NCBI GenBank assembly: GCA_963921425.1
Contig: OY992839.1
Location: forward strand, 19,762,910-19,826,909
DNA length: 64,000 bases
Origin: Dryas octopetala
Lineage: Eukaryota > Streptophyta > Magnoliopsida > Rosales > Rosaceae
Reading direction: 5' to 3'
Part shown: positions 12,323 to 23,764 of the stretch, piece by piece
How positions within the stretch are numbered: position 1 is the first letter of the stretch
How the letters are laid out: each line of letters opens with the position of its first letter
The notes under the pieces: model-generated
What the model saw: only the letters and a program-made list of their open reading frames with translations
What the model was told of the DNA's origin: nothing
The model's database searches: none
Made by a program: the position numbers and the translations under genes

Positions 12323-13009
12323 CTAATAGGGAGTGGAAAATTAAAGGATAACATATCGACATGTCTGAATAAAAATGTGAAAAAAGACATATATCATCTA
12401 GGCAACTTTTACAAGCTCAAAACTAAAACAACCCTTTATTTTTGTTTTCCAATCTCCAATAGAATCAATCACTTTGGCAAAACATTTTTATAAAAGAATC
12501 AGTTGCCAACATTCAGGTAAACCTTAGCCAGCAAATACAACCATGGTATCCCAAATCTATCTTGGGGTTCCTATGCCAAAAAAGTTTGGGAGAGATCTGT
12601 CCACCTATTAAATACTTTTCATTGTAAATAATGCATCACATAGAATACCAAGAATTCGTCTGGTTTTCTTATTAATAAATTGAAAGGGTTAAAGAAGAAG
12701 GAAGAAACTATTAAGTAGGGAAAGAAAGGTAAGTAGAGAAAATACTAAGCACAAAAGAATTATAAGAAAAACACTAAAGAAAAGAGAGTAAAAAGGCTGT
12801 ATAAGATATTGTTATATATATTGCAAGACTTTGAAAAGTTAAGAGATGGCCATTTGCTTGCTAAAAGTGAAAAGGAAAATAAATCACTTCAGTCTAACAA
12901 TAGAATACGACGTAAGGGTCGTAAGCTTAGAAAAAGGTACGACAATAGTTGTTGCAAGAATCATGACAACATTGAAACCAAAACAAAACTAGTTAATGAT
13001 GGAATCCTA

Positions 13010-13146
13010 GATAAACTCTCTCTAAGATCAAAAAAGGGACAAAATCTTTCGAAGATTAAGAAAAAAGACAAAATCTCTCTAAGATCAAGAAATAAACAAA
13101 CCCTCTCTAAGATCAAGAAAATGACAAACTCTTTCTAAGATCTTAA
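13010..13146. repeat. About 29-bp tandem repeat, 4-5 units
   Basis: Units like CTCTCTAAGATCAAGAAA plus AATGACAAA recur with small changes just beyond the right end of duplication copy B. No function is apparent. Confidence 0.7.
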
Positions 13147-13309
13147 AAACTAAGATGACAAAATCAATAGCTTGCGGCAATCTGCATATCCTAGGCCGTT
13201 GCATACGAAAATTTAGAGCTGGTGACTAGGTTTTTTTACTCGATCTTAGAAATTAGAATCAATACTCAAAGAGAGAGAGATGTGAGTTAGGTATTACCTT
13301 CCTATTAAT

Positions 13310-13900
13310 ATTTAATATGTGATTTAGTTAAAAAATAGTGTCATTCCAAGTTTAGAGAGATTTTCTTTTTCTTTTTTTGTCAATGCATTGATTTTGATAT
13401 AGGCCCATTTGTTTTAGTAGTCAGTCTGATCCTGAAATTAAGAAATTAAGCACACTGAAGTTAAGTAGGCTGGTCCAAGATATTTTTGTGACAAAAATGC
13501 CACATCAGGAGACCCAAAAAACCCATGAAGCCCTTGATGTAAATACTTTAATAGCCTTAATATATATGAGCATATTTCCAACAAAAATAGTAAATATGGT
13601 AATCCCGAATAACTTATGAAAAATGGAGTTGGATTTATGCCTTCATAGATTGCAACTTGAATTTGGATCTGTGCCTTGAAGGATTCCAACCTTCTTTAGT
13701 TATGTTTCCCATGGCTACGTAAAGCTTAATACGTGTGGACAAAATTCATCCCAATAAACGAAGAAGAAAACGTGTAGATAAAAAGCAAGAGGAATGGGGA
13801 AGAGAAATTAAGATGCCCATACTACAAGAGAGAGAGAGAGAGAGAGAGTAGAAGGGAAAAGAGATGAGAAATTATTTGACAAGCAAGAATGTCTTTGGTT
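13310..13900. repeat. Cluster duplication segment, matches 26820-27370
   Basis: Sequence around ATAGGCCCATTTGTTTTAGT, GAAGTTAAGTAG and CCTTGATGTAAATAC recurs in the same orientation at 26820-27370 with moderate divergence and different homopolymer lengths. It marks the left edge of the duplicated GNAT-cluster unit. A (GA)n microsatellite lies near 13828-13848. No gene was seen. Confidence 0.75.
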
Positions 13901-15083
13901 ACAAAGGATTGATAGCGACTCAAATATGACCTATACAGTGGGGCATCCTTGAATGCCATGGAGATATGGATGTTATCAATCCCATAAGCATTCACAAAAT
14001 TATGTGTATGATATTAGGGGAGGGGACCTACTACTTTCTATTGCACTTTTTCTCATGCTGTCTTTTATTATTATTATTAATTTAGTAAGGATATTTGAAC
14101 GTGAGACATTTCTAAGAAAAATATCACTAGATCGATAATTAGTTAATTTTTTCATATTGTCTTGTGTTATGCAAATAAAATGTTGTACACAACTAAGTTT
14201 TCTTTAAGAAGTGAGGGTATATTATATTGTTTAGATTATCAATTTGAATTACTAATTAAGTAGACGTGAAAGTTTTCTAATATGATATGAGTTTTTTATC
14301 GATGCAGGATGTGAGACACTGTTTGGTCAATGACTATGACCAATCGATGGATGTATGGTCATCGATCTCTCACATTCTACATTAGTCATGCATTAGAGAA
14401 GACTCCTAAGTAATTGTTATTTGGAATGACAGTGCTTAAATGCCCTAATAATTAATGCCCCAATGGCACTCTAATAGCATGTCACATAAGCTTGACAAAG
14501 ACTATTTTAATCTTAAAATCTTGCAATGCTTAAATTACTAAAAAAAAAAAAAAAAGATTTAATTAAGATTTAATCCTTAAATTGAAATTGAGTTTAGGTA
14601 TATCTATGTTTGGGTTTTTCGCGTTCTAGTTTTTCTTACTCTTTATTATTGTTGTGCAGTTTAATTAATTAGTTTATGCCCTTTGTTTTCGATGACTTAT
14701 TAAAAGTACTCTTTAGTTTATCCTGTTCTCAAATAGGTTCTTCTACACAAGGTAAGAGATGACCATGTACTTCTAAGGGTTTAGGATTGGATTTTTAGTT
14801 ACTTTTTAATTTTTTTAATTTTTTTTATTTCGTGCTCTTGCTTGTTGCATTGCATTAATCTTCAGTGTTTTAGTGTGATGCAGTTGTGTTGTTTGGTTGA
14901 TCTATTATCTCCTTGTAACTATCTTGATCCAGATCCAATAAAAGAAAAAGAAGCTATTGATCATTTGGCCTACATGGTTTTCCGCTAAATGAATTGCACT
15001 CAATTAATTTGAAGTTATTAAGCAATATTAAGAGTGACAAATAATATTTGATTGAATAGAGAAAACAAAAAGGAAAATTGTTG
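13900..15083. other. Intergenic stretch without recognised genes
   Basis: AT-rich DNA with homopolymer runs (for example near 14540) and short ORFs of no recognisable family. It may hold old element debris, but no terminal repeats could be paired. Confidence 0.45.
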
Positions 15084-15091
15084 GTTAAAGT

Positions 15092-16709
15092 CAATGAGTT
15101 AAATTTCGGGTTTCGAAAAAATTTCGATTTTGACAAAAATGACGAAAATTATCATCAAAATACGAAAATTTTGAATAAAACTTTAACATATGTTTATTTA
15201 ACATATTATCTATTATATTGATAAAAAAACATTAAAGAAACCAAAATATAGAGTAGGTTTCATGTGATATAAAATGAATATAATGCGTGCTGGAGACAAA
15301 TATTATTAAATAAAAATGGTTAACTAATTAATAATTACATAAATTTTATTGAACAAACACCTCAATTGTATAATTGTTTAATTGTTCATGGACTAATTGA
15401 ACAATTTGTATAATTTGTATTTAATTAATATTAAGAGGGTATCATTTGCATAATTTGTAGAATTTATCCATACTCTATAATTTGTGTAATTTGTATAATT
15501 TACAAAGACATACATAATTAATAACAAATGATGTTTAATTGTTCATGAACTAATTGTATAATTTGCAAAGACATACATAATTTGTCCATACTCTATAATT
15601 TGTATAATTTGCTCATACTCTAAATTATAATTTGTATAATTTGTCAATACAATATGGACCATACTCTATTCATATTTCATATTTCCATACAAGAATAAAT
15701 CACCATACTTTATCCATACATTAATTTCATTTAGGTTCTTTAGTTTTATAATATACTGACTAAAGCGTTATGACTTTTAAAATTATAATTAAAACTCAAT
15801 AATATTGTAACCATTCAATGTTACATAATATTTGTGCATTAGTTTCTATTTTTTTCACACATACCAGATGCTGAGTGCTCGGCGGCCATTTTGGAGTGTT
15901 CGGCAATGCATTTTTACTTATTTATCAAGCCATGGTTGTTGGCTTTTTATTAGGTTTTAACTCTGAGATTTTGGGTCAGAGTTAAAACCTAATATGCAAC
16001 CTTCACAAATCTCATTTTATATTCTAGAAATATATGAGGTGAACTCATATCCTATACCATAAAAAAAAAAAAAAAAAAAGACATTTATTTGACAAAACAA
16101 TGATCAAAGGACTTTATTTAGAAAAAACAAAGACTTTATTTAGAAATAAAAAAGCCATAAAGTTTTTTTTCAAATAAGGAATATTAGAAGGATTAAACTT
16201 TAATTTTCCCTTAATATTTTATGCTAAACCTCTCTCTCTCCTCACTTATTCTCCCCACTCACCTGTGCAACTTCCCTTTCTTTTCTTTTTTTCATTTTCC
16301 TTTCTTCTTCACACAAAACACTCTGCAACTCTCTTCCCTCTATGCTTTCTCTCAGTTCTTCTCAGTTCGGCCATGAAACTACCCCAGAAAGTCTCTCTTC
16401 CTCCTCCTTCATCTTCCACTGTGACTAAAAACCCAGGATTCGAAAACCCAAACCCAAGCCGAGCTGCCTCTGCCGTTGACTTTGTGTCTCTGGCCAAATC
16501 GCAGTTGCTCTTCACCACCAACATCTTCCCTTCACCAAGCTGAACACGTTGGTGTGCTCGGATTGTCCATTCGATCTTCCACGACAGCGAATCAAACTCC
16601 ACAAGGCTGAAAATTTTGTCAAAATTTTGACGAAATCTTGTTGGTTTCGTGTTAAAATTTCCATCTTAAAAAAAAAAAAAAATTCGGCGAAATCAAATTT
16701 TACTCCTTG
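15092..16709 (-). mobile_element. hAT-type element 3 (CGAAATTTCG family, inverted, with cargo)
   Basis: Its left end is the reverse complement of the right part of element 1 (shared words include ACATATTATCTATTATATTG and TTTCATGTGATATAAAATG). The ends are CAATGAGTTAAATTTCG and, reversed, CAAGGAGTAAAATTTGA. The flanking 8-mers GTTAAAGT and GTTGAAGC match at 6 of 8, a decayed target duplication. Inside are ATAATTTGTATAATTTG-type AT repeats (15420-15660), a perfect hairpin (15949-15993) and a CT-led, GC-richer block (16200-16600) with an ATG-led frame at 16373 (MKLPQKVSLPPPSS) that looks like captured gene 5' sequence of unknown origin. Confidence 0.7.
15949..15993. repeat. Perfect 18-bp inverted repeat (hairpin)
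   Basis: The arm ATTAGGTTTTAACTCTGA is followed by a 9-base loop and its exact reverse complement. It sits inside hAT element 3. As RNA it would fold into a stable stem; there is no U-run or gene context to make it a terminator. Confidence 0.9.
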
Positions 16710-16854
16710 GTTGAAGCACATGCTCTAATGGTGCTTTAGAATTTCACTGTTCATATCATAAAAGGAGTTAAATTGAATTGGGACTAGAGAAGAAGCAAGA
16801 CCTATCTGCTAATTTTGACTAATTTTTTATTTTATCACTTAATAAATTTATAGC

Positions 16855-17012
16855 TTTTTTTTTTTTTTTTGTGAGGAAAGCCAAACGTCAAATAATCATT
16901 CATTAGAGGATGATTCAGTTTTGACATCATAGGCCAAGATGACCATAAGCCATTCAGGACCGTCTTCCATCCACACAACTGGATGATCACAATCTAATAC
17001 ATAACTAGGAAT
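16855..17012 (-). mobile_element. 5'-truncated LINE (non-LTR retrotransposon) tail
   Basis: On the minus strand a ~140-base body ends in a poly(A) tract (plus-strand T run 16855-16870). Flanking ATAGCTTTTT occurs at 16850-16859 and 17013-17022, a target-site duplication as made by target-primed reverse transcription. The body has an open frame with DCDHPVVWMEDGPEWLMVIL and a stop just before the tail, resembling the end of the RNase H region of plant L1 elements. The family call rests on that motif and the tail. Confidence 0.65.
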
Positions 17013-17282
17013 ATAGCTTTTTAATAATAAGATATTTTTTTATATGGCAAATAGATAATGATGTGTGCAAAATAATTTTACCACATTATATTAGGACATA
17101 TAAATCTATTTGGAAATGTAGTTTGATATAATATATGTAACAATGTAACATTATTCTCAAAGTTATAATAACATTGTAGTTCACATGCAAAATAGGGTCC
17201 TTTTTCTGGACAAAAAAAAAAGGGTCCTTTTTCCTGGATAAAATCAAATCAAAACCAAATTATCATATATAACCTTCCCTAT

Positions 17283-17830
17283 GGAGCAATCAATCTCTTG
17301 GCATATATCGCGGACAACGATCACCATCAGGATTTAGGAGAATCAGAACTATATATCACAAGGAAATAAGCCAATAATTGATGGCCCAACTCCCAATTGG
17401 TACATCAAATTTCTACTCAACCAGAGCCTTCATTATATGATGTTAACGTTCTGACAACTATTGGGTCAAGTTATTGGGCTTTATGAAATTGTAGGCCTCA
17501 GTTTGCTGCATATGAATTCAGCATTGCTTTACTGTAAAGACTCCCTATCAACAAAGTGTTGTATCAATATATACAGATCCAGTATAGCAATTCTCAATTC
17601 CGACCACAAGTTCATTTTTAACTACTGAAGTATTGATTTTCACAATTGGATGTGATTGTACGCTATACAGTTACTGCACCAAAAACGAACTTCATTTGCA
17701 ATGCATACATCATGATCTTTGCATGCTTTGGAAGTTGTTTATTAAATTTGCTGGACCCATCACAATGTATACATCAAGATTCTTACTGCCACAAAATGTT
17801 TCCCACACTAAGAAACAACCATCAAGAAAT
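17283..17830. repeat. Cluster duplication segment, matches 28862-29222
   Basis: The segment beginning GCAATCAATCTCTTGGCATA is paralogous to 28866 onward (same order, several indels) and lies 3' of the GNAT pseudogene in both units. No coding sequence was seen. Confidence 0.75.
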
Positions 17831-17849
17831 CTTAAAATTGGCAATAATC

Positions 17850-17945
17850 ATTTAGTTTAGTTGTATCAAATCTCAACATTGTAGGTGGAAGTCCTAAGTT
17901 CAAATTCTTGAATTATGCTTGTTGATTAATAAAAAAAAAAAAAAA
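17850..17945 (+). mobile_element. SINE-like tRNA-derived element
   Basis: A B-box-like GTTCAAAT, the phrase TGTAGGTGGAAGTCCTAAG and an ending TTGTTGATTAAT followed by poly(A) are typical of plant SINEs. A related sequence sits at the corresponding place in the second cluster unit (29236-29334), so insertion predates the duplication. Boundaries are approximate. Confidence 0.5.
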
Positions 17946-17997
17946 CTCTTGCATTATTAAGAGTTAATGCACTATTAAGAGTACAAGACCACATCAA

Positions 17998-18505
17998 TCA
18001 CATAATCTTATCAGTTGATAAAAAACTATAGATAACCATATCTCTAATCTCCCCTTTACAATACCCATACTTCCTCAACATACCTTCTTTTAAAAAACCA
18101 ACCTTCTCTAAAACCTTTTGAGACCCCTTATTCTCAACCTCAACCAAAGCCTCAATCCTCACCAAACATGTGAACTCCTTGAACACCCTAGAGATGGCCA
18201 TCCTCAATGCCACTCCCTTGTCCCCAGTACTCTGCAGCCACAGCATGGCTAACATGTGCCCTGCATGTGTCATCACCCGGTTCGGGCTTGACCGAAATGT
18301 ATCCAATCGAACAGTCATCCAAGCATATGGATTGACGCCATGGGTGTGGTATAACAACCTTCTCAATGTATGTCAAGGCTTGTTCTCTTGAGGTGATGGT
18401 GTTCCATCTTAGATAGCGTGTTACTCTGTCATCGCTGGCCCATTTTTGGAAGTCATCGGCATCAGAGAGTTTGAAAGGTCGAAGCGAAATTCTTGATGAA
18501 TCCAT
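17998..18505 (-). pseudogene. GNAT acetyltransferase (p20-like), single-base frameshift
   Basis: Plant GNAT proteins of the RimJ/RimL-like (Acetyltransf_3) group transfer acetyl from acetyl-CoA; the substrate here is unknown. The N-terminal part (MDSSRISLRPFKLSDADDF through VAAEYWGQG) lies in one frame from 18505. The rest (VALRMAISRVFKEF to FLSTDKIM, stop at 17998) lies in another. The switch is at GQG, the acetyl-CoA loop: the minus strand reads CAAGGGAGTGG where CAAGGGGTGG would keep frame, so one extra base at plus position about 18214 explains it. Otherwise the gene is complete, with length near the family's ~170 residues. It is a recent pseudogene, or a base error in the assembly. The LTR retroelement lies about 240 bp upstream. 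Confidence 0.8.
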
Positions 18506-18747
18506 TGAATTTGGAGGAGCTTTGAGATGGTTCCAAGCTCAATTTGAATAAGTATGTAGGCAAATAAAGCTGTGGATTATATGAATGTGTAACTTACCAT
18601 GAGGGACAAGGTCAATTATGATACTTGTCATTCAAAATATGGTCCTGTGGTCCAATAAATAATAGATTTGGGTGCATTGAACTTCTCTGGTACTACTGGC
18701 AGACAAATTGGTCAGCATCACCCCAAGCTGCAACTAGTCCATTATTG

Positions 18748-19002
18748 TGTTGGAATTAGCTTACTTGTCGCCTAGGTTTCTTTTGATTGTTAATAAGTCC
18801 TATTTTGTTGGGACTAGTTGTTAAGCTCTTTGACTATTTCTTATTAGTTACCACGTTTCTAGGTAACGTGGGCTGCTTTCTGTTTGAGTTTGTTATCCTA
18901 TCTTGTAAGGCTATATTAGCCTAGAGTTTGCTTTGAATTGAATAAGAGAATATATTTTTCTCCAGTATTATTTTCTGGAAGATTAGCAATACAGTTTCAA
19001 CA
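18748..19002 (+). repeat. 5' LTR of copia element
   Basis: 255 bp, TG...CA ends. AAGAGAATATATTTTTC near the right part may be the TATA/R region. It appears identical to the 3' LTR by eye. Confidence 0.93.
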
Positions 19003-19082
19003 ATTGGTATCAGAGCCTCATCACCAGGGGCCTAGTTAGTGAAAAGAAACAGCAGTTTTCTAAGAGTGTGAAGTTGAGAAGG

Positions 19083-22000
19083 ATGGCAGCAGAGAGTAGT
19101 TTTGTGCAGCCTTCAATTCCAAAGTTTGATGGTCACTATGACCATTGGTCGATGTTAATGGAAAACTTTCTTCGTTCAAAGGAATATTGGGGTCTTGTGG
19201 AGAATGGAATACCTGCAGCAGCAGGTGGTCTTGGGGAGAATGGAATACCTGCAGCAGCAGGTGGTGTTGAACTAACGGAAGCACAGCGCAAGCTAATTGA
19301 GGATGCTAAACTGAAGGACTTAAAGGTAAAGAATTACCTTTTTCAAGCCATAGATCGGAGTATTTTGGAAACAATTCTCAAAAGAGACACAGCAAAGAAC
19401 ATTTGGGATTCGATGAAGCAAAAATACCAAGGCTCAACAAAGGTGAAGAGAGCACAGCTGCAGGCTCTTCGAAGGGACTTTGAAACTCTCCACATGAAGG
19501 AAGGAGAGACTGTCGATGCCTATTTTGCTCGTACTCTCACTATAGCCAACAAAATGAAGGCTCATGGTGAGAACATGAGAGAAACTGTCATCACTGAGAA
19601 AATTTTGAGGTCTATGACTTCAAAATTTGACTATGTAGTCTGTTCTATTGAAGAATCCAACAATATGGACGAAATGACCATTGACGAGCTCCAGAGCAGC
19701 TTGCTCGTTCATGAACAACGAATGAAAGGCCATATGGAGGAAGAACAAGCTCTGAAGGTTACATGTGAAGATCGAGCAGGAAGGGGACGAGGTCGAGGAA
19801 TGACTAGAGGAAGAGGTGGTGAAAAAGGCCGGGGAAGGGGAAGATCATTCTCCAACAAATCCACTGTTGAGTGTTACAAGTGTCACAAACTAGGTCATTT
19901 TCAATATGAGTGCCCTAGTTGGGAAAAAGGAGCTAATTATGCAGAGCTTGATGAAGAAGAAGAGTTATTGCTTATGGCATATGTGGAACTCAATCAAGCT
20001 AAGAGGGAAGATGTATGGTTTCTTGATTCGGGGTGTAGTAATCATATGAGTGGCAAAAAGGAATGGTTTTTGGATCTGGACGAGCAGTTTAGTCAAACTG
20101 TAAAACTGGGCAACAATTCAAGAATGGCAGTGGCTGGGAAAGGAAATGTTCGTATGCAAGTTGATGGCCACACTCAAATCATCTCAGAAGTCTACTACAT
20201 TCCAGAGCTCAAGAATAATCTGTTGAGCATAGGGCAGCTTCAAGAAAAGGGCTTGGCCATCCTGATTCAGCATGGAAAATGCAGAATCTACCATCCAAGA
20301 AAGGGATTGATTATGCAATCAGAAATGAGTGCAAACAGGATGTTTGTTTTGCTAGCCACAATGATGGCAGAAGCTCCCACTTGTTTTCAAATAACTTCAG
20401 AGAATGAGACTCATTTATGGCATTGCAGATTCGGTCATTTGAGTTTCAAAGGCTTGAGGACACTTCTGTACAAGAAAATGGTTAATGGATTGCCATCACT
20501 CAAGACTCCAACAAAGCTGTGTACAGATTGCATGATCGGCAAGCAACACAGGGATTCAATCCCTAAGAAGACCCTCTGGAGAGCCTCACATAAGCTACAG
20601 CTTGTGCACGCAGATATATGCGGTCCAATCAAGCCTGCATCCAATAGCAATAAGAGGTATTTATTGACCTTTATTGATGACTTTAGCCGTAAGACATGGA
20701 TTTATTTTCTGCATGAAAAATCAGAGGCTTTTTCTATGTTTAAAAATTATAAGGCTTGTGTCGAGAAAGAAGTTGGTGCATACATTAGATGTTTGAGGAC
20801 TGATAGGGGTGGAGAATTCACCTCGAATGAGTTTGGAGAATACTGCAAAGCAAATGGAATTAGCAAACAGTTAACCGCAACCTACACCCTTCAGCAAAAC
20901 GGAGTTGCTGAACGCAAGAATAGGACAGTGATGAACATGGTACGATGTATGCTCTCTGAAAAGAATGTTCCTAAATCCTTCTGGCCTGAAGCAGCAAAAT
21001 GGAGCATACATGTACTCAATAGATGTCCTACTCTAGCTGTACAAGATAAAACTCCTGAGGAGGCATGGAGTGGTGTTAAGCCAACAGTGGATTACTTCAG
21101 GGTTTTCGGATGTCTAGCTCATGTACATGTACCAGATCAGAAGAGGAGTAAGTTGGATAACAAGAGCTTTAAGTGTGTCTTGTTGGGAGTAAGCGATGAA
21201 TCAAAAGCTTACAGACTATTTGATCCAGCTTCAAAGAAGATAATTGTTAGCAGAGATGTGGTGTTTGAAGAAAATGAGCACTGGAACTGGGGAAGAACTG
21301 AAGACGAGATAAATCTCGATGTTTTGGATTGCGGAAATAATGAAAATGAAAAACATCAAGGAGAAGATGATGCTGAAGAGGAAGTTGATGAAGGAGGTGG
21401 AGATGCTCACGTTACTACTGGTTCAGATGACATTAATTCAAGCTCAAGTGGGGCTGATTCGACTTCTAGTGATTCACAGGAAGAAATTCTACCGCATCCA
21501 GTTCAAGGGAGGGTTAGAAGAGCACCATTTTGGATGCAAGATTTTGAGACGGGTGAAGGCTTGTCAGAAGAAGAAGAACTGAATGCTATGATGATCATTG
21601 GAGCTGATCCGATTAACTTTGAAGAAGCTGCTAAAAGCAAGAAATGGAGGGATGCAATGGATGCAGAAATTGAATCAATAGAAAGAAACAAGACTTGGGA
21701 ACTAACTACTCTACCGGATGGAATGAAGACTATTGGAGTAAAATGGATTTTCAAAACAAAACTTAATGAGAACGGGGAGGTAGACAAGTGCAAAGCGAGG
21801 CTTGTGGCAAAAGGATACTCACAGCAGTACGGGGTTGATTACACTGAGGTTTTTGCTCCAGTTGCAAGATTGGATACTGTTCGACTGATAATTGCCCTAG
21901 CTGCTCAACAAAGTTGGAGTATTTTTAAGCTTGATGTGAAGAGTGCCTTCCTACACGGAGAACTTAATGAAGAAGTATTTGTTGGACAGCCTCAAGGTTA

Positions 22001-23141
22001 TGAGAAAAAGGGTGAAGAACACAAGGTGTATAAGTTGAGAAAGGCGCTATATGGGCTTAAACAAGCTCCACGAGCTTGGTATAGCAAGATTGAAGGCTAC
22101 TTTGTTCGAGAAGGCTTTGAGAAGTGTTATTGTGAACACACATTGTTCACAAAGTCGAAATAAGGAGGTAAACTGTTAATTGTCAGTCTTTATGTTGATG
22201 ATTTGATTTTTACTGGCAATGATAAGGATATGTGTGATGAGTTTAAGAAGTCAATGATGATAAAGTTTAATATGTCTGACTTGGGAAAGATGAGGTATTT
22301 TCTTGGAATCGAAGTACTGCAGAGACCGGATGGTATTTTTATCTGTCAAAGGAAATATGCTCGTGAAGTCCTGGAGAGATTTGGCAGGGACAAGTGTAAT
22401 TTAGTGAAGAATCCTATAGTTCCAGGGACTAAGTTGTCAAAGGATGAGAAGGGAACTAAATTTGATGCAACCGTGTTTAAACAAGCAGTTGGAAGTCTTA
22501 TGTATCTTACTGCAACCAGACCAGATTTGATGTATGGAGTGAGTCTCATCAGCAGGTTTATGTCAAGTCCTACTGAGCTTCATTGGTCGGCAGCAAAGAA
22601 AATATTCAGATACTTAAAGGGAACGACTGATTTCGGAATCTTTTATAAAAGGGGAGGCTACAAGGGTCTCATAGCCTATACTGATAGTGATTTTGCTGGG
22701 GATCTGGATGATCGAAGGAGCACTTCTGGTTATGTATTTTTACTCGGTTCTGGAGCAGTATCGTGGTCATCCAAGAAACAGCCTATAGTGACTTTATCCA
22801 CTACTGAGGCTGAATATGTTGCTGCTGCTTCATGTGCTTGTCAGTGTGTGTGGTTAAAGAGAGTGCTCGAAAAGCTTGGTCATGTTCAGGAGGAATGTAC
22901 AACGGTTTTGTGTGATAACAGTTCTACCATAAAACTCTCCAAGAATCCTGTTCTGCACGGTCGAAGTAAGCATATTGATATCCGATTTCACTTTCTTCGT
23001 GATCTGGTGAAAGATAGAGTTGTGGAATTGGTTCATTGCAACACTTAAGAACAGGTAGCTGATATTATGACAAAGCCACTCAGATTGGAAGTATTTCTGA
23101 AGCTACGAAGTCTGCTGGGAGTGTGTGAAGTTCCAGAATAA
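19083..23141 (+). pseudogene. Copia gag-pol polyprotein with two in-frame nonsense codons
   Basis: A single frame runs from ATG 19083 (MAAESSFVQPSIPKFDG) through Gag, a zinc knuckle CYKCHKLGHFQYEC (about residue 264), aspartic protease WFLDSGCSNHMSG (about 311), integrase with HAD, RTDRGGEF and AERKNR (about 508-615), and reverse transcriptase with KARLVAKGYSQQYGVDYTEV and YVDDLIF. RNase H follows (YTDSDFAGDLDDRRSTSGY, TTEAEYVAA). TAA at 22161-22163 falls about ten codons before YVDDLIF; a second TAA at 23046-23048 falls before EQVADIMTKPL; the natural end is TAA 23139-23141. Both stops sit where the family usually has Glu. A 36-bp in-frame duplication at 19197-19268 repeats ENGIPAAAGG in Gag. 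The integrase-side order places it in copia, not gypsy. Confidence 0.92.
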
Positions 23142-23177
23142 ACTGAACGCTTTCTGCATACAGTTTAAGGGAGGGAT

Positions 23178-23432
23178 TGTTGGAATTAGCTTACTTGTCG
23201 CCTAGGTTTCTTTTGATTGTTAATAAGTCCTATTTTGTTGGGACTAGTTGTTAAGCTCTTTGACTATTTCTTATTAGTTACCACGTTTCTAGGTAACGTG
23301 GGCTGCTTTCTGTTTGAGTTTGTTATCCTATCTTGTAAGGCTATATTAGCCTAGAGTTTGCTTTGAATTGAATAAGAGAATATATTTTTCTCCAGTATTA
23401 TTTTCTGGAAGATTAGCAATACAGTTTCAACA
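23178..23432 (+). repeat. 3' LTR of copia element
   Basis: 255 bp, same ends as the 5' LTR, followed directly by TATTG (target duplication). Confidence 0.93.
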
Positions 23433-23627
23433 TATTGATGGGTGGACTAAATTGTTGAAGAAGGTGATGTCATGTATGATGTATATAATCCCATGTCGGT
23501 TAAATAAGGAGTCATCAACTTCTTTGAATTAGTTCACGTAACGAGATTTTGAGCCTTAAACGTGGATAAATTGTATTGGGTGACGTGGGAGCACGTGTAG
23601 CCGTTGGGCCTTACACGCGGATAACCT

Positions 23628-23764
23628 GGTTCTGATACCATGATAGAATTAGAGCATTCAATCTAAAACCAATTGGCAATGGGTGGAAAGACCCAAGACT
23701 TATAAGCACATATGCTAAGCTCTAGTTTTCCGATGTGGGACATTGTTTCACATTACTCTCAACA
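23628..23764 (-). mobile_element. TRIM-like short LTR with adjacent primer-binding site
   Basis: On the minus strand a 124-bp LTR (23764 to 23641) starts TGTTGAGAGTAATG and ends ATTCTATCA, followed at once by TGGTATCAGAACC, a tRNA-Met primer-binding site. CCCACATCGG within it is common in plant TRIM and small copia LTRs. No second LTR was found. The element replaces the 3' part of the GNAT pseudogene beginning at 23765. Confidence 0.7.

Larger units (their letters stand above)
9110..12905. repeat. Segmental duplication, copy B (interrupted twice)
   Basis: Same host segment as 5257-6657, immediately downstream of the IRE1/KEN-like pseudogene. It is split by an insertion at 9853-11079 and a hAT element at 11206-12322. 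Removing both restores collinearity with copy A, which shows the two insertions came after the duplication. Confidence 0.85.
18748..23432 (+). mobile_element. Ty1/copia LTR retrotransposon, 4,685 bp, complete structure
   Basis: Two 255-bp LTRs (18748-19002, 23178-23432), starting TGTTGGAATTAG and ending TTTCAACA, bound the element. Target duplication TATTG is present at 18743-18747 and 23433-23437; the paralogous locus near 30107 shows the empty site TTATTGATGG. The primer-binding site TTGGTATCAGAGCC (19004-19017) matches the 3' end of initiator tRNA-Met, and a purine tract (about 23166-23177) precedes the 3' LTR. Read side by side the LTRs show no difference, indicating very recent insertion. 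It lies upstream of the GNAT pseudogene and splits one duplication unit. Confidence 0.95.

Noticed and set aside
12809..13138. 109-codon Lys/Ser-rich frame
   Set aside because: Formed by the 29-bp tandem repeat and duplication copy B; the same region in copy A does not keep the frame.
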